From: Elmis aenea
Taxonomy: Eukaryota; Arthropoda; Insecta; Coleoptera; Elmidae
Length of the DNA stretch: 64,000 nucleotides
Direction of reading: 5' to 3'
Assembly (NCBI GenBank): GCA_947652605.1
Contig: CANTFG010000048.1
Location: forward strand, 206,618 to 270,617
Made by a program: the position numbers and the translations under genes. Numbering within the stretch: position 1 is the stretch's first letter; each line of letters opens with the position of its first letter. The notes below the pieces were generated by a model. That model saw nothing but the letters and a program-made list of their open reading frames with translations. It did not search any database and had not been told where the DNA came from. Shown here piece by piece: positions 35,201 to 50,130 of this stretch.

Positions 35201-38200
35201 AAAATTGTTTAGAAATAGTCGCTCAAGGAACATATGTATTAACTAAAGCACGGTATTTTTAGGAAATTATTAAAAATTAAAACCAGCTCATTGAAAGACA
35301 TATGCAAAACAATTTTATTCATGTAAAGAGGCGATGGATAAACTGTTCCTGTGATATACAAATCAATAATTAAAATTGTTTAGAAATAGTCGCTCAAGGA
35401 ACATATGTATTAACTAAAGCACGGTATTTTTAGGAAATTATTAAAAATTAAAACCAGCTCATTGAAAGACATATGCAAAACAATTGTATTCATGTAAAGA
35501 GGCGATGGATAAACTGTTCCTGTGATATACAAATCAATAATTAAAATTGTTTCGAAATAGTCGCTCAAGGAACATATGTATTAACTAAAGCACGGTATTT
35601 TTAGGAAATTATTGAAAATTAAAACCAGCTCATTGAAAGACATATGCAAAACAATTGTATTCATGTAAAGAGGCGATGGATAAACTGTTCCTGTGATATA
35701 CAAATCAATAATTAAAATTGTTTCGAAATAGTCGCTCAAGGAACATATGTATTAACTAAAGCACGGTATTTTTAGGAAATTAGTAAAAATTAAAACCAGC
35801 TCATTGAAAGACATATGCAAAACAATTGTATTCATGTAAAGAGGCGATGGATAAACTGTTCCTGTCATATACAAATCAATAATTAAAATTGTTTAGAAAT
35901 AGTCGCTCAAGGAACATATGTATTAACTAAAGCACGGTATTTTTAGGAAATTATTAAGAATTAAAACCAGCTCATTGAAAGACATATGCAAAACAATTGT
36001 ATTCATGTAAAGAGGCGATGGATAAACTGTTCCTGTGATATACAAATCAATAATTAAAATTTTTTAGAAATAGTCGCTCAAGGAACATATGTATTAACTA
36101 AAGCACGGTATTTTTAGGAAATTATTAAAAATTAAAACCAGCTCATTGAAAGACATATGCAAAACAATTGTATTCATGTAAAGAAGCGATGGATAAACTT
36201 TTCCTGTGATATACAAATCAATAATTAAAATTGTTTAGAAATAGTCGCTCAAGGAACATATGTATTAACTAAAGCACGGTATTTTTAGGAAATTATTAAA
36301 AATTAAAACCAGCTCATTGAAAGACATATGCAAAACAATTGTATTCATGTAAAGAGGCGATGGATAAACTGTTCCTGTGATATACAAATCAATAATTGAA
36401 ATTGTTTCGAAATAGTCGCACAAGGAACATATGTATTAACTAAAGCACGGTATTTTTAGGAAATTATTAAAAATTAAAACCAGCTCTTTAAAAGACATAT
36501 GCAAAACAATTGTATTCATGTAAAGAGGCGATGGATAAACTGTTTCTGTGATATACAAATCAATAATTAAAATTGTTTAGAAATAGTCGCTCAAGGAACA
36601 TATGTATTAACTAAAGCACGGTATTTTTAGGAAATTATTAAAAATTAAAACCAGCTCATTGAAAGACATATGCAAAACAATTGTATTCATGTAAAGAGGC
36701 GATGGATAAACTGTTCCTGTGATATACAAATCAATAAATTAAATTGTTCAGAAATAGTTGCTCAAGGAACATATGTACTAACTAAAGCACGGTATTTTTA
36801 GGAAATTATTAAAAATTAATACCAGCTCATTGAAAGACATGCAAAACAATTGTATTCATGTAAAGAGGCGATGGATAAACTGTTCCTGTGATATACAAAT
36901 CAATAATTAAAATTGTTTCGAAATAGTCGCTCAAGGAACATATGTATTAACTAAAGCACGGTATTTTTAGGAAATTATTAAAAAGTAAAACCAGCTCATT
37001 GAAAGACATATGCAAAACAATTGTATTCATGTAAAGAGGCGATGGATAAACTGTTCCTGTGATATACAAATCAATAATTGAAATTGTTTCGAAATAGTCG
37101 CACAAGGAACATATGTATTAACTAAAGCACGGTATTTTTAGGAAATTAGTAAAAATTAAAACCAGCTCTTTAAGACATATGCAAAACAATTGTATTCATG
37201 TAAAGAGGCGATGGATAAACTGTTCCTGTCATATACAAATCAATAATTAAAATTGTTTGGAAATAGTCGCTCAAGGAACATATGTATTAACTAAAGCACG
37301 GTATTTTTAGGAAATTATTAAAAATTAAAACCAGCTCATTGAAAGACATATGCAAAACAATTTTATTCATGTAAAGAGGCGATGGATAAACTGTTCCTGT
37401 GATATACAAATCAATAATTAAAATTGTTTAGAAATAGTCGCTCAAGGAACATATGTATTAACTAAAGCACGGTATTTTTAGGAAATTATTAAAAATTAAA
37501 ACCAGCTCATTGAAAGACATATGCAAAACAATTGTATTCATGTAAAGAGGCGATGGATAAACTGTTCCTGTGATATACAAATCAATAATTAAAATTGTTT
37601 AGAAATAGTCGCTCAAGGAACATATGTATTAACTAAAGCACGGTATTTTTAGGAAATTATTAAAAATTAAAACCAGCTCATTGAAAGACATATGCAAAAC
37701 AATTGTATTCATGTAAAGAGGCGATGGATAAACTGTTCCTGTGATATACAAATCAATAATTAAAATTGTTTCGAAATAGTCGCTCAAGGAACATATGTAT
37801 TAACTAAAGCACGGTATTTTTAGGAAATTATTAAAAATTAAAACCAGCTCATTGAAAGACATATGCAAAACAATTGTATTCATGTAAAGAGGCGATGGAT
37901 AAACTGTTCCTGTGATATACAAATCAATAATTAAAATTGTTTCGAAATAGTCGCTCAAGGAACATATGTATTAACTAAAGCACGGTATTTTTAGGAAATT
38001 ATTAAAAATTAAAACCAGCTCATTGAAAGACATATGCAAAACAATTGTATTCCTGTAAAGAGGCGATGGATAAACTGTTTCTGTGATATACAAATCAATA
38101 ATTAAAATTGTTCAGAAATAGTCGCTCAAGGAACATATGTATTAACTAAAGCACGGTATTTTTAGGAAATTATTAAAAATTAAAACCAGCTCATTGAAAG

Positions 38201-38592
38201 ACATATGCAAAACAATTGTATTCATGTAAAGAGGCGATGGATAAACTGTTCCTGTGATATACAAATCAATAATGAAAATTGTTTAGAAATAGTCGCTCAA
38301 GGAACATATGTATTAACTAAAGCACGGTATTTTTAGGAAATTATTAAAAATTAAAACCAGCTCATTGAAAAAAATATGCAAAACAATTGTATTCATGTAA
38401 AGAGGCGATGGATAAACTGTTCCTGTCATATACAAATCAATAATTAAAATTGTTTAGAAATAGTCGCTCAAGGAACATATGTATTAACTAAAGCACGGTA
38501 TTTTTAGGAAATTATTAAAAATTAAAACCAGCTCATTGAAAGACATATGCAAAACAATTGTATTCATGTAAAGAGGCGATGGATAAACTGTT
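32270..38592 (+). repeat. SatC large duplication of 6323 bp, copy 1
   Basis: Rare variants recur exactly 6323 bp downstream: actgctcctg at about 34491 and 40814, gcgacgg at 34821 and 41144, gatagataattt at 35161 and 41484, aatgaaaa at 38271 and 44594. The unit is 37 monomers minus 4 bp of small deletions. The left limit lies between about 32100 and 32290, since ctctttaagac at 32041 has no counterpart at the offset while tttggaaata near 32301 does. Confidence 0.9.
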
Positions 38593-41500
38593 CCTGTCAT
38601 ATACAAATCAATAATTAAAATTGTTTGGAAATAGTCGCTCAAGGAACATATGTATTAACTAAAGCACGGTATTTTTAGGAAATTATTAAAAATTAAAACC
38701 AGCTCATTGAAAGACATATGCAAAACAATTGTATTCATGTAAAGAGGCGATGGATAAACTGTTCCTGTGATATACAAATCAATAATTAAAATTGTTTAGA
38801 AATAGTCGCTCAAGGAACATATGTATTAACTAAAGCACGGTATTTTTAGGAAATTATTAAAAATTAAAACCAGCTCATTGAAAAAAATATGCAAAACAAT
38901 TGTATTCATGTAAAGAGGCGATGGATAAACTGTTCCTGTCATATACAAATCAATAATTAAAATTGTTTAGAAATAGTCGCTCAAGGAACATATGTATTAA
39001 CTAAAGCACGGTATTTTTAGGAAATTATTAAAAATTAAAACCAGCTCATTGAAAGACATATGCAAAACAATTGTATTCATGTAAAGAGGCGATAGATAAA
39101 CTGTTCCTGTGATATACAAATCAATAATTAAAATTGTTTCGAAATAGTCGCTCAAGGCATATATGTATTAACTAAAGCACGGTATTTTTAGGAAATTATT
39201 AAAAATTAAAACCAGCTCATTGAAAGACATATGCAAAACAATTGTATTCATGTAAAGAGGCGATGGATAAACTGTTCCTGTGATATACAAATCAATAATT
39301 AAAATTGTTTCGAAATAGTCGCTCAAGGAACATATGTATTAACTAAAGCACGGTATTTTTAGGAAATTAGTAAAAATTAAAACCAGCTCATTGAAAGACA
39401 TATGCAAAACAATTGTATTCATGTAAAGAGGCGATGGATAAACTGTTCCTGTGATATACAAATCAATAATTAAAATTGTTTAGAAATAGTCGCTCAAGGA
39501 ACATATGTATTAACTAAAGCACGGTATTTTTAGGAAATTAGTAAAAATTAAAACCAGCTCATTGAAAGACATATGCAAAACAATTGTATTTATGTAAAGA
39601 GGCGATGAATAAACTGTTCCTGTCATATACAAATCAATAATTAAAATTGTTTCGAAATAGTCGCACAAGGAACATATGTATTAACTAAAGCACGGTATTT
39701 TTAGGAAATTATTAAAAATTAAAACCAGCTCATTGAAAGACATATGCAAAACAATTTTATTCATGTAAAGAGGCGATGGATAAACTGTTCCTGTGATATA
39801 CAAATCAATAATTAAAATTGTTTAGAAATAGTCGCTCAAGGAACATATGTATTAACTAAAGCACGGTATTTTTAGGAAATTATTAAAAATTAAAACCAGC
39901 TCATTGAAAGACATATGCAAAACAATTGTATTCATGTAAAGAGGCGATGGATAAACTGTTCCTGTGATATACAAATCAATAATTAAAATTGTTTAGAAAT
40001 AGTCGCTCAAGGAACATATGTATTAACTAAAGCACGGTATTTTTAGGAAATTATTAAAAATTAAAACCAGCTCATTGAAAGACATATGCAAAACAATTGT
40101 ATTCATGTAAAGAGGCGATGGATAAACTGTTCCTGTGATATACAAATCAATAATTAAAATTGTTTCGAAATAGTCGCTCAAGGAACATATGTATTAACTA
40201 AAGCACGGTATTTTTAGGAAATTATTAAAAATTAAAACCAGCTCATTGAAAGACATATGCAAAACAATTGTATTCATGTAAAGAGGCGATGGATAAACTG
40301 TTCCTGTCATATACAAATCAATAATTAAAATTGTTTAGAAATAGTCGCTCAAGGAACATATGTATTAACTAAAGCACGGTATTTTTAGGAAATTATTAAA
40401 AATTAAAACCAGCTCATTGAAAGACATATGCAAAACAATTTTATTCATGTAAAGAGGCGATGGATAAACTGTTCCTGTGATATACAAATCAATAATTAAA
40501 ATTGTTTCGAAATAGTCGCTCAAGGAACATATGTATTAACTAAAGCACGGTATTTTTAGGAAATTATTAAAAATTAAAACCAGCTCATTGAAAGACATAT
40601 GCAAAACAATTGTATTCATGTAAAGAGGCGATGGATAAACTGTTCCTGTGATATACAAATCAATAATTAAAATTGTTTCGAAATAGTCGCTCAAGGAACA
40701 TATGTATTAACTAAAGCACGGTATTTTTAGGAAATTATTAAAAATTAAAACCAGCTCATTGAAAGACATATGCAAAACAATTGTATTCATGTAAAGAGGC
40801 GATGGATAAACTGCTCCTGTCATATACAAATCAATAATTAAAATTGTTTAGAAATAGTCGCTCAAGGAACATATGTATTAACTAAAGCACGGTATTTTTA
40901 GGAAATTATTAAAAATTAAAACCAGCTCATTGAAAGACATATGCAAAACAATTGTATTCATGTAAAGAGGCGATGGATAAACTGTTCCTGTGATATACAA
41001 ATCAATAATTAAAATTGTTCAGAAATAGTCGCTCAAGGAACATATGTATTAACTAAAGCACGGTATTTTTAGGAAATTATTAAAAATTAAAACCAGCTCA
41101 TTGAAAAACATATGCAAAACAATTTTATTCATGTAAAGAGGCGACGGATAAACTGTTCCTGTGATATACAAATCAATAATTAAAATTGTTTAGAATTAGT
41201 CGCTCAAGGAACATATGTATTAACTAAAGCACGGTATTTTTAGGAAATTATTAAAAATTAAAACCAGCTCATTGAAAGACATATGCAAAACAATTGTATT
41301 CCTGTAAAGAGGCGATGGATAAACTGTTTCTGTGATTTACAAATCAATAATTAAAATTGTTCAGAAATAGTCGCTCAAGGAACATATGTATTAACTAAAG
41401 CACGGTATTTTTAGGAAATTATTAAAAATTAAAACCAGCTCATTGAAAGACATATGCAAAACAATTGTATTCATGTAAAGAGGCGATAGATAATTTGTTC

Positions 41501-44500
41501 CTGTCATATACAAATCAATAATTAAAATTGTTTAGAAATAGTCGCTCAAGGAACATATGTATTAACTAAAGCACGGTATTTTTAGGAAATTATTAAAAAT
41601 TAAAACCAGCTCATTGAAAGACATATGCAAAACAATTTTATTCATGTAAAGAGGCGATGGATAAACTGTTCCTGTGATATACAAATCAATAATTAAAATT
41701 GTTTAGAAATAGTCGCTCAAGGAACATATGTATTAACTAAAGCACGGTATTTTTAGGAAATTATTAAAAATTAAAACCAGCTCATTGAAAGACATATGCA
41801 AAACAATTGTATTCATGTAAAGAGGCGATGGATAAACTGTTCCTGTGATATACAAATCAATAATTAAAATTGTTTCGAAATAGTCGCTCAAGGAACATAT
41901 GTATTAACTAAAGCACGGTATTTTTAGGAAATTATTGAAAATTAAAACCAGCTCATTGAAAGACATATGCAAAACAATTGTATTCATGTAAAGAGGCGAT
42001 GGATAAACTGTTCCTGTGATATACAAATCAATAATTAAAATTGTTTCGAAATAGTCGCTCAAGGAACATATGTATTAACTAAAGCACGGTATTTTTAGGA
42101 AATTAGTAAAAATTAAAACCAGCTCATTGAAAGACATATGCAAAACAATTGTATTCATGTAAAGAGGCGATGGATAAACTGTTCCTGTCATATACAAATC
42201 AATAATTAAAATTGTTTAGAAATAGTCGCTCAAGGAACATATGTATTAACTAAAGCACGGTATTTTTAGGAAATTATTAAGAATTAAAACCAGCTCATTG
42301 AAAGACATATGCAAAACAATTGTATTCATGTAAAGAGGCGATGGATAAACTGTTCCTGTGATATACAAATCAATAATTAAAATTTTTTAGAAATAGTCGC
42401 TCAAGGAACATATGTATTAACTAAAGCACGGTATTTTTAGGAAATTATTAAAAATTAAAACCAGCTCATTGAAAGACATATGCAAAACAATTGTATTCAT
42501 GTAAAGAAGCGATGGATAAACTTTTCCTGTGATATACAAATCAATAATTAAAATTGTTTAGAAATAGTCGCTCAAGGAACATATGTATTAACTAAAGCAC
42601 GGTATTTTTAGGAAATTATTAAAAATTAAAACCAGCTCATTGAAAGACATATGCAAAACAATTGTATTCATGTAAAGAGGCGATGGATAAACTGTTCCTG
42701 TGATATACAAATCAATAATTGAAATTGTTTCGAAATAGTCGCACAAGGAACATATGTATTAACTAAAGCACGGTATTTTTAGGAAATTATTAAAAATTAA
42801 AACCAGCTCTTTAAAAGACATATGCAAAACAATTGTATTCATGTAAAGAGGCGATGGATAAACTGTTTCTGTGATATACAAATCAATAATTAAAATTGTT
42901 TAGAAATAGTCGCTCAAGGAACATATGTATTAACTAAAGCACGGTATTTTTAGGAAATTATTAAAAATTAAAACCAGCTCATTGAAAGACATATGCAAAA
43001 CAATTGTATTCATGTAAAGAGGCGATGGATAAACTGTTCCTGTGATATACAAATCAATAAATTAAATTGTTCAGAAATAGTTGCTCAAGGAACATATGTA
43101 CTAACTAAAGCACGGTATTTTTAGGAAATTATTAAAAATTAATACCAGCTCATTGAAAGACATGCAAAACAATTGTATTCATGTAAAGAGGCGATGGATA
43201 AACTGTTCCTGTGATATACAAATCAATAATTAAAATTGTTTCGAAATAGTCGCTCAAGGAACATATGTATTAACTAAAGCACGGTATTTTTAGGAAATTA
43301 TTAAAAAGTAAAACCAGCTCATTGAAAGACATATGCAAAACAATTGTATTCATGTAAAGAGGCGATGGATAAACTGTTCCTGTGATATACAAATCAATAA
43401 TTGAAATTGTTTCGAAATAGTCGCACAAGGAACATATGTATTAACTAAAGCACGGTATTTTTAGGAAATTAGTAAAAATTAAAACCAGCTCTTTAAGACA
43501 TATGCAAAACAATTGTATTCATGTAAAGAGGCGATGGATAAACTGTTCCTGTCATATACAAATCAATAATTAAAATTGTTTGGAAATAGTCGCTCAAGGA
43601 ACATATGTATTAACTAAAGCACGGTATTTTTAGGAAATTATTAAAAATTAAAACCAGCTCATTGAAAGACATATGCAAAACAATTTTATTCATGTAAAGA
43701 GGCGATGGATAAACTGTTCCTGTGATATACAAATCAATAATTAAAATTGTTTAGAAATAGTCGCTCAAGGAACATATGTATTAACTAAAGCACGGTATTT
43801 TTAGGAAATTATTAAAAATTAAAACCAGCTCATTGAAAGACATATGCAAAACAATTGTATTCATGTAAAGAGGCGATGGATAAACTGTTCCTGTGATATA
43901 CAAATCAATAATTAAAATTGTTTAGAAATAGTCGCTCAAGGAACATATGTATTAACTAAAGCACGGTATTTTTAGGAAATTATTAAAAATTAAAACCAGC
44001 TCATTGAAAGACATATGCAAAACAATTGTATTCATGTAAAGAGGCGATGGATAAACTGTTCCTGTGATATACAAATCAATAATTAAAATTGTTTCGAAAT
44101 AGTCGCTCAAGGAACATATGTATTAACTAAAGCACGGTATTTTTAGGAAATTATTAAAAATTAAAACCAGCTCATTGAAAGACATATGCAAAACAATTGT
44201 ATTCATGTAAAGAGGCGATGGATAAACTGTTCCTGTGATATACAAATCAATAATTAAAATTGTTTCGAAATAGTCGCTCAAGGAACATATGTATTAACTA
44301 AAGCACGGTATTTTTAGGAAATTATTAAAAATTAAAACCAGCTCATTGAAAGACATATGCAAAACAATTGTATTCCTGTAAAGAGGCGATGGATAAACTG
44401 TTTCTGTGATATACAAATCAATAATTAAAATTGTTCAGAAATAGTCGCTCAAGGAACATATGTATTAACTAAAGCACGGTATTTTTAGGAAATTATTAAA

Positions 44501-44915
44501 AATTAAAACCAGCTCATTGAAAGACATATGCAAAACAATTGTATTCATGTAAAGAGGCGATGGATAAACTGTTCCTGTGATATACAAATCAATAATGAAA
44601 ATTGTTTAGAAATAGTCGCTCAAGGAACATATGTATTAACTAAAGCACGGTATTTTTAGGAAATTATTAAAAATTAAAACCAGCTCATTGAAAAAAATAT
44701 GCAAAACAATTGTATTCATGTAAAGAGGCGATGGATAAACTGTTCCTGTCATATACAAATCAATAATTAAAATTGTTTAGAAATAGTCGCTCAAGGAACA
44801 TATGTATTAACTAAAGCACGGTATTTTTAGGAAATTATTAAAAATTAAAACCAGCTCATTGAAAGACATATGCAAAACAATTGTATTCATGTAAAGAGGC
44901 GATGGATAAACTGTT
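38593..44915 (+). repeat. SatC large duplication of 6323 bp, copy 2
   Basis: It directly follows copy 1, so the two are head-to-tail. Differences seen are very few; one is ttttagcaaatt in copy 1 (about 34749) against ttttaggaaatt here. The match stops near 44.9 kb, where gtcatata in copy 1 corresponds to gtgatata. Confidence 0.9.
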
Positions 44916-45439
44916 CCTGTGATATACAAATCAATAATTAAAATTGTTTCGAAATAGTCGCTCAAGGCATATATGTATTAACTAAAGCACGGTATTTTTA
45001 GGAAATTATTAAAAATTAAAACCAGCTCATTGAAAGACATAAGCAAAACAATTGTATTCATGTAAAGAGGCGATAGATAAACTGTTCCTGTGATATACAA
45101 ATCAATAATTAAAATTGTTTCGAAATAGTCGCTCAAGGAACATATGTATTAACTAAAGCACGGTATTTTTAGGAAATTATTAAAAATTAAAACCAGCTTA
45201 TTGAAAGACATATGCAAAACAATTGTATTCATGTAAAGAGGCGATGGATAAACTGTTCCTGTGATATACAAATCAATAATTAAAATTGTTTCGAAATAGT
45301 CGCTCAAGGAACATATGTATTAACTAAAGCACGGTATTTTTAGGAAATTATTAAAAATTAAAACCAGCTCATTGAAAGACATATGCAAAACAATTGTATT
45401 CATGTAAAGAGGCGATGGATAAACTGTTCCTGTCATATA

Positions 45440-47740
45440 CAAATCAATAATTAAAATTGTTTAGAAATAGTCGCTCAAGGAACATATGTATTAACTAAAG
45501 CACGGTATTTTTAGGAAATTAGTAAAAATTAAAACCAGCTCATTGAAAGACATATGCAAAACAATTGTATTCATGTAAAGAGGCGATGAATAAACTGTTC
45601 CTGTCATATACAAATCAATAATTAAAATTGTTTCGAAATAGTCGCACAAGGAACATATGTATTAACTAAAGCACGGTATTTTTAGGAAATTATTAAAAAT
45701 TAAAACCAGCTCATTGAAAGACATATGCAAAACAATTTTATTCATGTAAAGAGGCGATGGATAAACTGTTCCTGTGATATACAAATCAATAATTAAAATT
45801 GTTTAGAAATAGTCGCTCAAGGAACATATGTATTAACTAAAGCACGGTATTTTTAGGAAATTATTAAAAATTAAAACCAGCTCATTGAAAGACATATGCA
45901 AAACAATTGTATTCATGTAAAGAGGCGATGGATAAACTGTTCCTGTGATATACAAATCAATAATTAAAATTGTTTAGAAATAGTCGCACAAGGAACATAT
46001 GTATTAACTAAAGCACGGTATTTTTAGGAAATTATTAAAAATTAAAACCAGCTCATTGAAAGACATATGCAAAACAATTGTATTCATGTAAAGAGGCGAT
46101 GGATAAACTGTTCCTGTGATATACAAATCAATAATTAAAATTGTTTCGAAATAGTCGCTCAAGGAACATATGTATTAACTAAAGCACGGTATTTTTAGGA
46201 AATTATTAAAAATTAAAACCAGCTCATTGAAAGACATATGCAAAACAATTGTATTCATGTAAAGAGGCGATGGATAAACTGTTCCTGTGATATACAAATC
46301 AATAATTAAAATTGTTTAGAAATAGTCGCTCAAGGAACATATGTATTAACTAAAGCACGGTATTTTTAGAAAATTATTAAAAATTAAAACCAGCTCATTG
46401 AAAGACATATGCAAAACAATTGTATTCATGTAAAGAGGCGATGGATAAACTGTTCCTGTGATATACAAATCAATAAATTAAATTGTTCAGAAATAGTTGC
46501 TCAAGGAACATATGTACTAACTAAAGCACGGTATTTTTAGGAAATTATTAAAAATTAATACCAGCTCATTGAAAGACATGCAAAACAATTGTATTCATGT
46601 AAAGAGGCGATGGATAAACTGTTCCTGTGATATACAAATCAATAATTAAAATTGTTTCGAAATAGTCGCTCAAGGAACATATGTATTAACTAAAGCACGG
46701 TATTTTTAGGAAATTATTAAAAATTAAAACCAGCTCATTGAAAGACATATGCAAAACAATTGTATTCATGTAAAGAGGCGATGGATAAACTGTTCCTGTG
46801 ATATACAAATCAATAATTAAAATTGTTTAGAAATAGTCGCTCAAGGAACATATGTATTAACTAAAGCACGGTACTTTTAGGAAATTATTAAAAATTAAAA
46901 CCAGCTCATTGAAAGACATATGCAAAACAATTGTATTCATGTAAAGAGGCGATGGATAAACTGTTCCTGTGATATACAAATCAATAATTAAAATTGTTTA
47001 GAAATAGTCGCTCAAGGAACATATGTATTAACTAAAGCACGGTATTTTTAGGAAATTATTAAAAATTAAAACCAGCTCATTGAAAGACATATGCAAAACA
47101 ATTGTATTCATGTAAAGAGGCGATGGATAAACTGTTCCTGTGATATACAAATCAATAATTAAAATTGTTTAGAAATAGTCGCTCAAGGAACATATGTATT
47201 AACTAAAGCACGGTATTTTTAGGAAATTATTAAAAATTAAAACCAGCTCATTGAAAGACATATGCAAAACAATTGTATTCATGTAAAGAGGCGATGGATA
47301 AACTGTTCCTGTGATATACAAATCAATAAATTAAATTGTTCAGAAATAGTTGCTCAAGGAACATATGTACTAACTAAAGCACGGTATTTTTAGGAAATTA
47401 TTAAAAATTAATACCAGCTCATTGAAAGACATGCAAAACAATTGTATTCATGTAAAGAGGCGATGGATAAACTGTTCCTGTGATATACAAATCAATAATT
47501 AAAATTGTTTCGAAATAGTCGCTCAAGGAACATATGTATTAACTAAAGCACGGTATTTTTAGGAAATTATTAAAAAGTAAAACCAGCTCATTGAAAGACA
47601 TATGCAAAACAATTGTATTCATGTAAAGAGGCGATGGATAAACTGTTCCTGTGATATACAAATCAATAATTGAAATTGTTTCGAAATAGTCGCACAAGGA
47701 ACATATGTATTAACTAAAGCACGGTATTTTTAGGAAATTA
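45440..47740 (+). repeat. SatC duplication at 2390-bp offset, copy 1
   Basis: Shared rare variants at a constant 2390-bp offset (14 monomers minus 4 bp): gatgaataaactgttcc at 45586 and 47976, tttttagaaaatt at 46361 and 48751, cggtacttttag at 46871 and 49261. Limits are approximate to within one monomer. Confidence 0.85.
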
Positions 47741-47829
47741 TTAAAAATTAAAACCAGCTCATTGAAAGACATATGCAAAACAATTTTATTCATGTAAAGA
47801 GGCGATGGATAAACTGTTCCTGTGATATA

Positions 47830-50130
47830 CAAATCAATAATTAAAATTGTTTAGAAATAGTCGCTCAAGGAACATATGTATTAACTAAAGCACGGTATTT
47901 TTAGGAAATTAGTAAAAATTAAAACCAGCTCATTGAAAGACATATGCAAAACAATTGTATTCATGTAAAGAGGCGATGAATAAACTGTTCCTGTCATATA
48001 CAAATCAATAATTAAAATTGTTTCGAAATAGTCGCACAAGGAACATATGTATTAACTAAAGCACGGTATTTTTAGGAAATTATTAAAAATTAAAACCAGC
48101 TCATTGAAAGACATATGCAAAACAATTTTATTCATGTAAAGAGGCGATGGATAAACTGTTCCTGTGATATACAAATCAATAATTAAAATTGTTTAGAAAT
48201 AGTCGCTCAAGGAACATATGTATTAACTAAAGCACGGTATTTTTAGGAAATTATTAAAAATTAAAACCAGCTCATTGAAAGACATATGCAAAACAATTGT
48301 ATTCATGTAAAGAGGCGATGGATAAACTGTTCCTGTGATATACAAATCAATAATTAAAATTGTTTAGAAATAGTCGCACAAGGAACATATGTATTAACTA
48401 AAGCACGGTATTTTTAGGAAATTATTAAAAATTAAAACCAGCTCATTGAAAGACATATGCAAAACAATTGTATTCATGTAAAGAGGCGATGGATAAACTG
48501 TTCCTGTGATATACAAATCAATAATTAAAATTGTTTCGAAATAGTCGCTCAAGGAACATATGTATTAACTAAAGCACGGTATTTTTAGGAAATTATTAAA
48601 AATTAAAACCAGCTCATTGAAAGACATATGCAAAACAATTGTATTCATGTAAAGAGGCGATGGATAAACTGTTCCTGTGATATACAAATCAATAATTAAA
48701 ATTGTTTAGAAATAGTCGCTCAAGGAACATATGTATTAACTAAAGCACGGTATTTTTAGAAAATTATTAAAAATTAAAACCAGCTCATTGAAAGACATAT
48801 GCAAAACAATTGTATTCATGTAAAGAGGCGATGGATAAACTGTTCCTGTGATATACAAATCAATAAATTAAATTGTTCAGAAATAGTTGCTCAAGGAACA
48901 TATGTACTAACTAAAGCACGGTATTTTTAGGAAATTATTAAAAATTAATACCAGCTCATTGAAAGACATGCAAAACAATTGTATTCATGTAAAGAGGCGA
49001 TGGATAAACTGTTCCTGTGATATACAAATCAATAATTAAAATTGTTTCGAAATAGTCGCTCAAGGAACATATGTATTAACTAAAGCACGGTATTTTTAGG
49101 AAATTATTAAAAATTAAAACCAGCTCATTGAAAGACATATGCAAAACAATTGTATTCATGTAAAGAGGCGATGGATAAACTGTTCCTGTGATATACAAAT
49201 CAATAATTAAAATTGTTTAGAAATAGTCGCTCAAGGAACATATGTATTAACTAAAGCACGGTACTTTTAGGAAATTATTAAAAATTAAAACCAGCTCATT
49301 GAAAGACATATGCAAAACAATTGTATTCATGTAAAGAGGCGATGGATAAACTGTTCCTGTGATATACAAATCAATAATTAAAATTGTTTAGAAATAGTCG
49401 CTCAAGGAACATATGTATTAACTAAAGCACGGTATTTTTAGGAAATTATTAAAAATTAAAACCAGCTCATTGAAAGACATATGCAAAACAATTGTATTCA
49501 TGTAAAGAGGCGATGGATAAACTGTTCCTGTGATATACAAATCAATAATTAAAATTGTTTAGAAATAGTCGCTCAAGGAACATATGTATTAACTAAAGCA
49601 CGGTATTTTTAGGAAATTATTAAAAATTAAAACCAGCTCATTGAAAGACATATGCAAAACAATTGTATTCATGTAAAGAGGCGATGGATAAACTGTTCCT
49701 GTGATATACAAATCAATAAATTAAATTGTTCAGAAATAGTTGCTCAAGGAACATATGTACTAACTAAAGCACGGTATTTTTAGGAAATTATTAAAAATTA
49801 ATACCAGCTCATTGAAAGACATGCAAAACAATTGTATTCATGTAAAGAGGCGATGGATAAACTGTTCCTGTGATATACAAATCAATAATTAAAATTGTTT
49901 CGAAATAGTCGCTCAAGGAACATATGTATTAACTAAAGCACGGTATTTTTAGGAAATTATTAAAAAGTAAAACCAGCTCATTGAAAGACATATGCAAAAC
50001 AATTGTATTCATGTAAAGAGGCGATGGATAAACTGTTCCTGTGATATACAAATCAATAATTGAAATTGTTTCGAAATAGTCGCACAAGGAACATATGTAT
50101 TAACTAAAGCACGGTATTTTTAGGAAATTA
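47830..50130 (+). repeat. SatC duplication at 2390-bp offset, copy 2
   Basis: Second copy of 45440-47740. It includes two occurrences of the aataaattaaattgttcag plus gttgctc type unit about 855 bp (five monomers) apart, showing a smaller repeat nested inside the larger one. The match stops where gtaaaaatt replaces ttaaaaatt near 50130. Confidence 0.85.
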
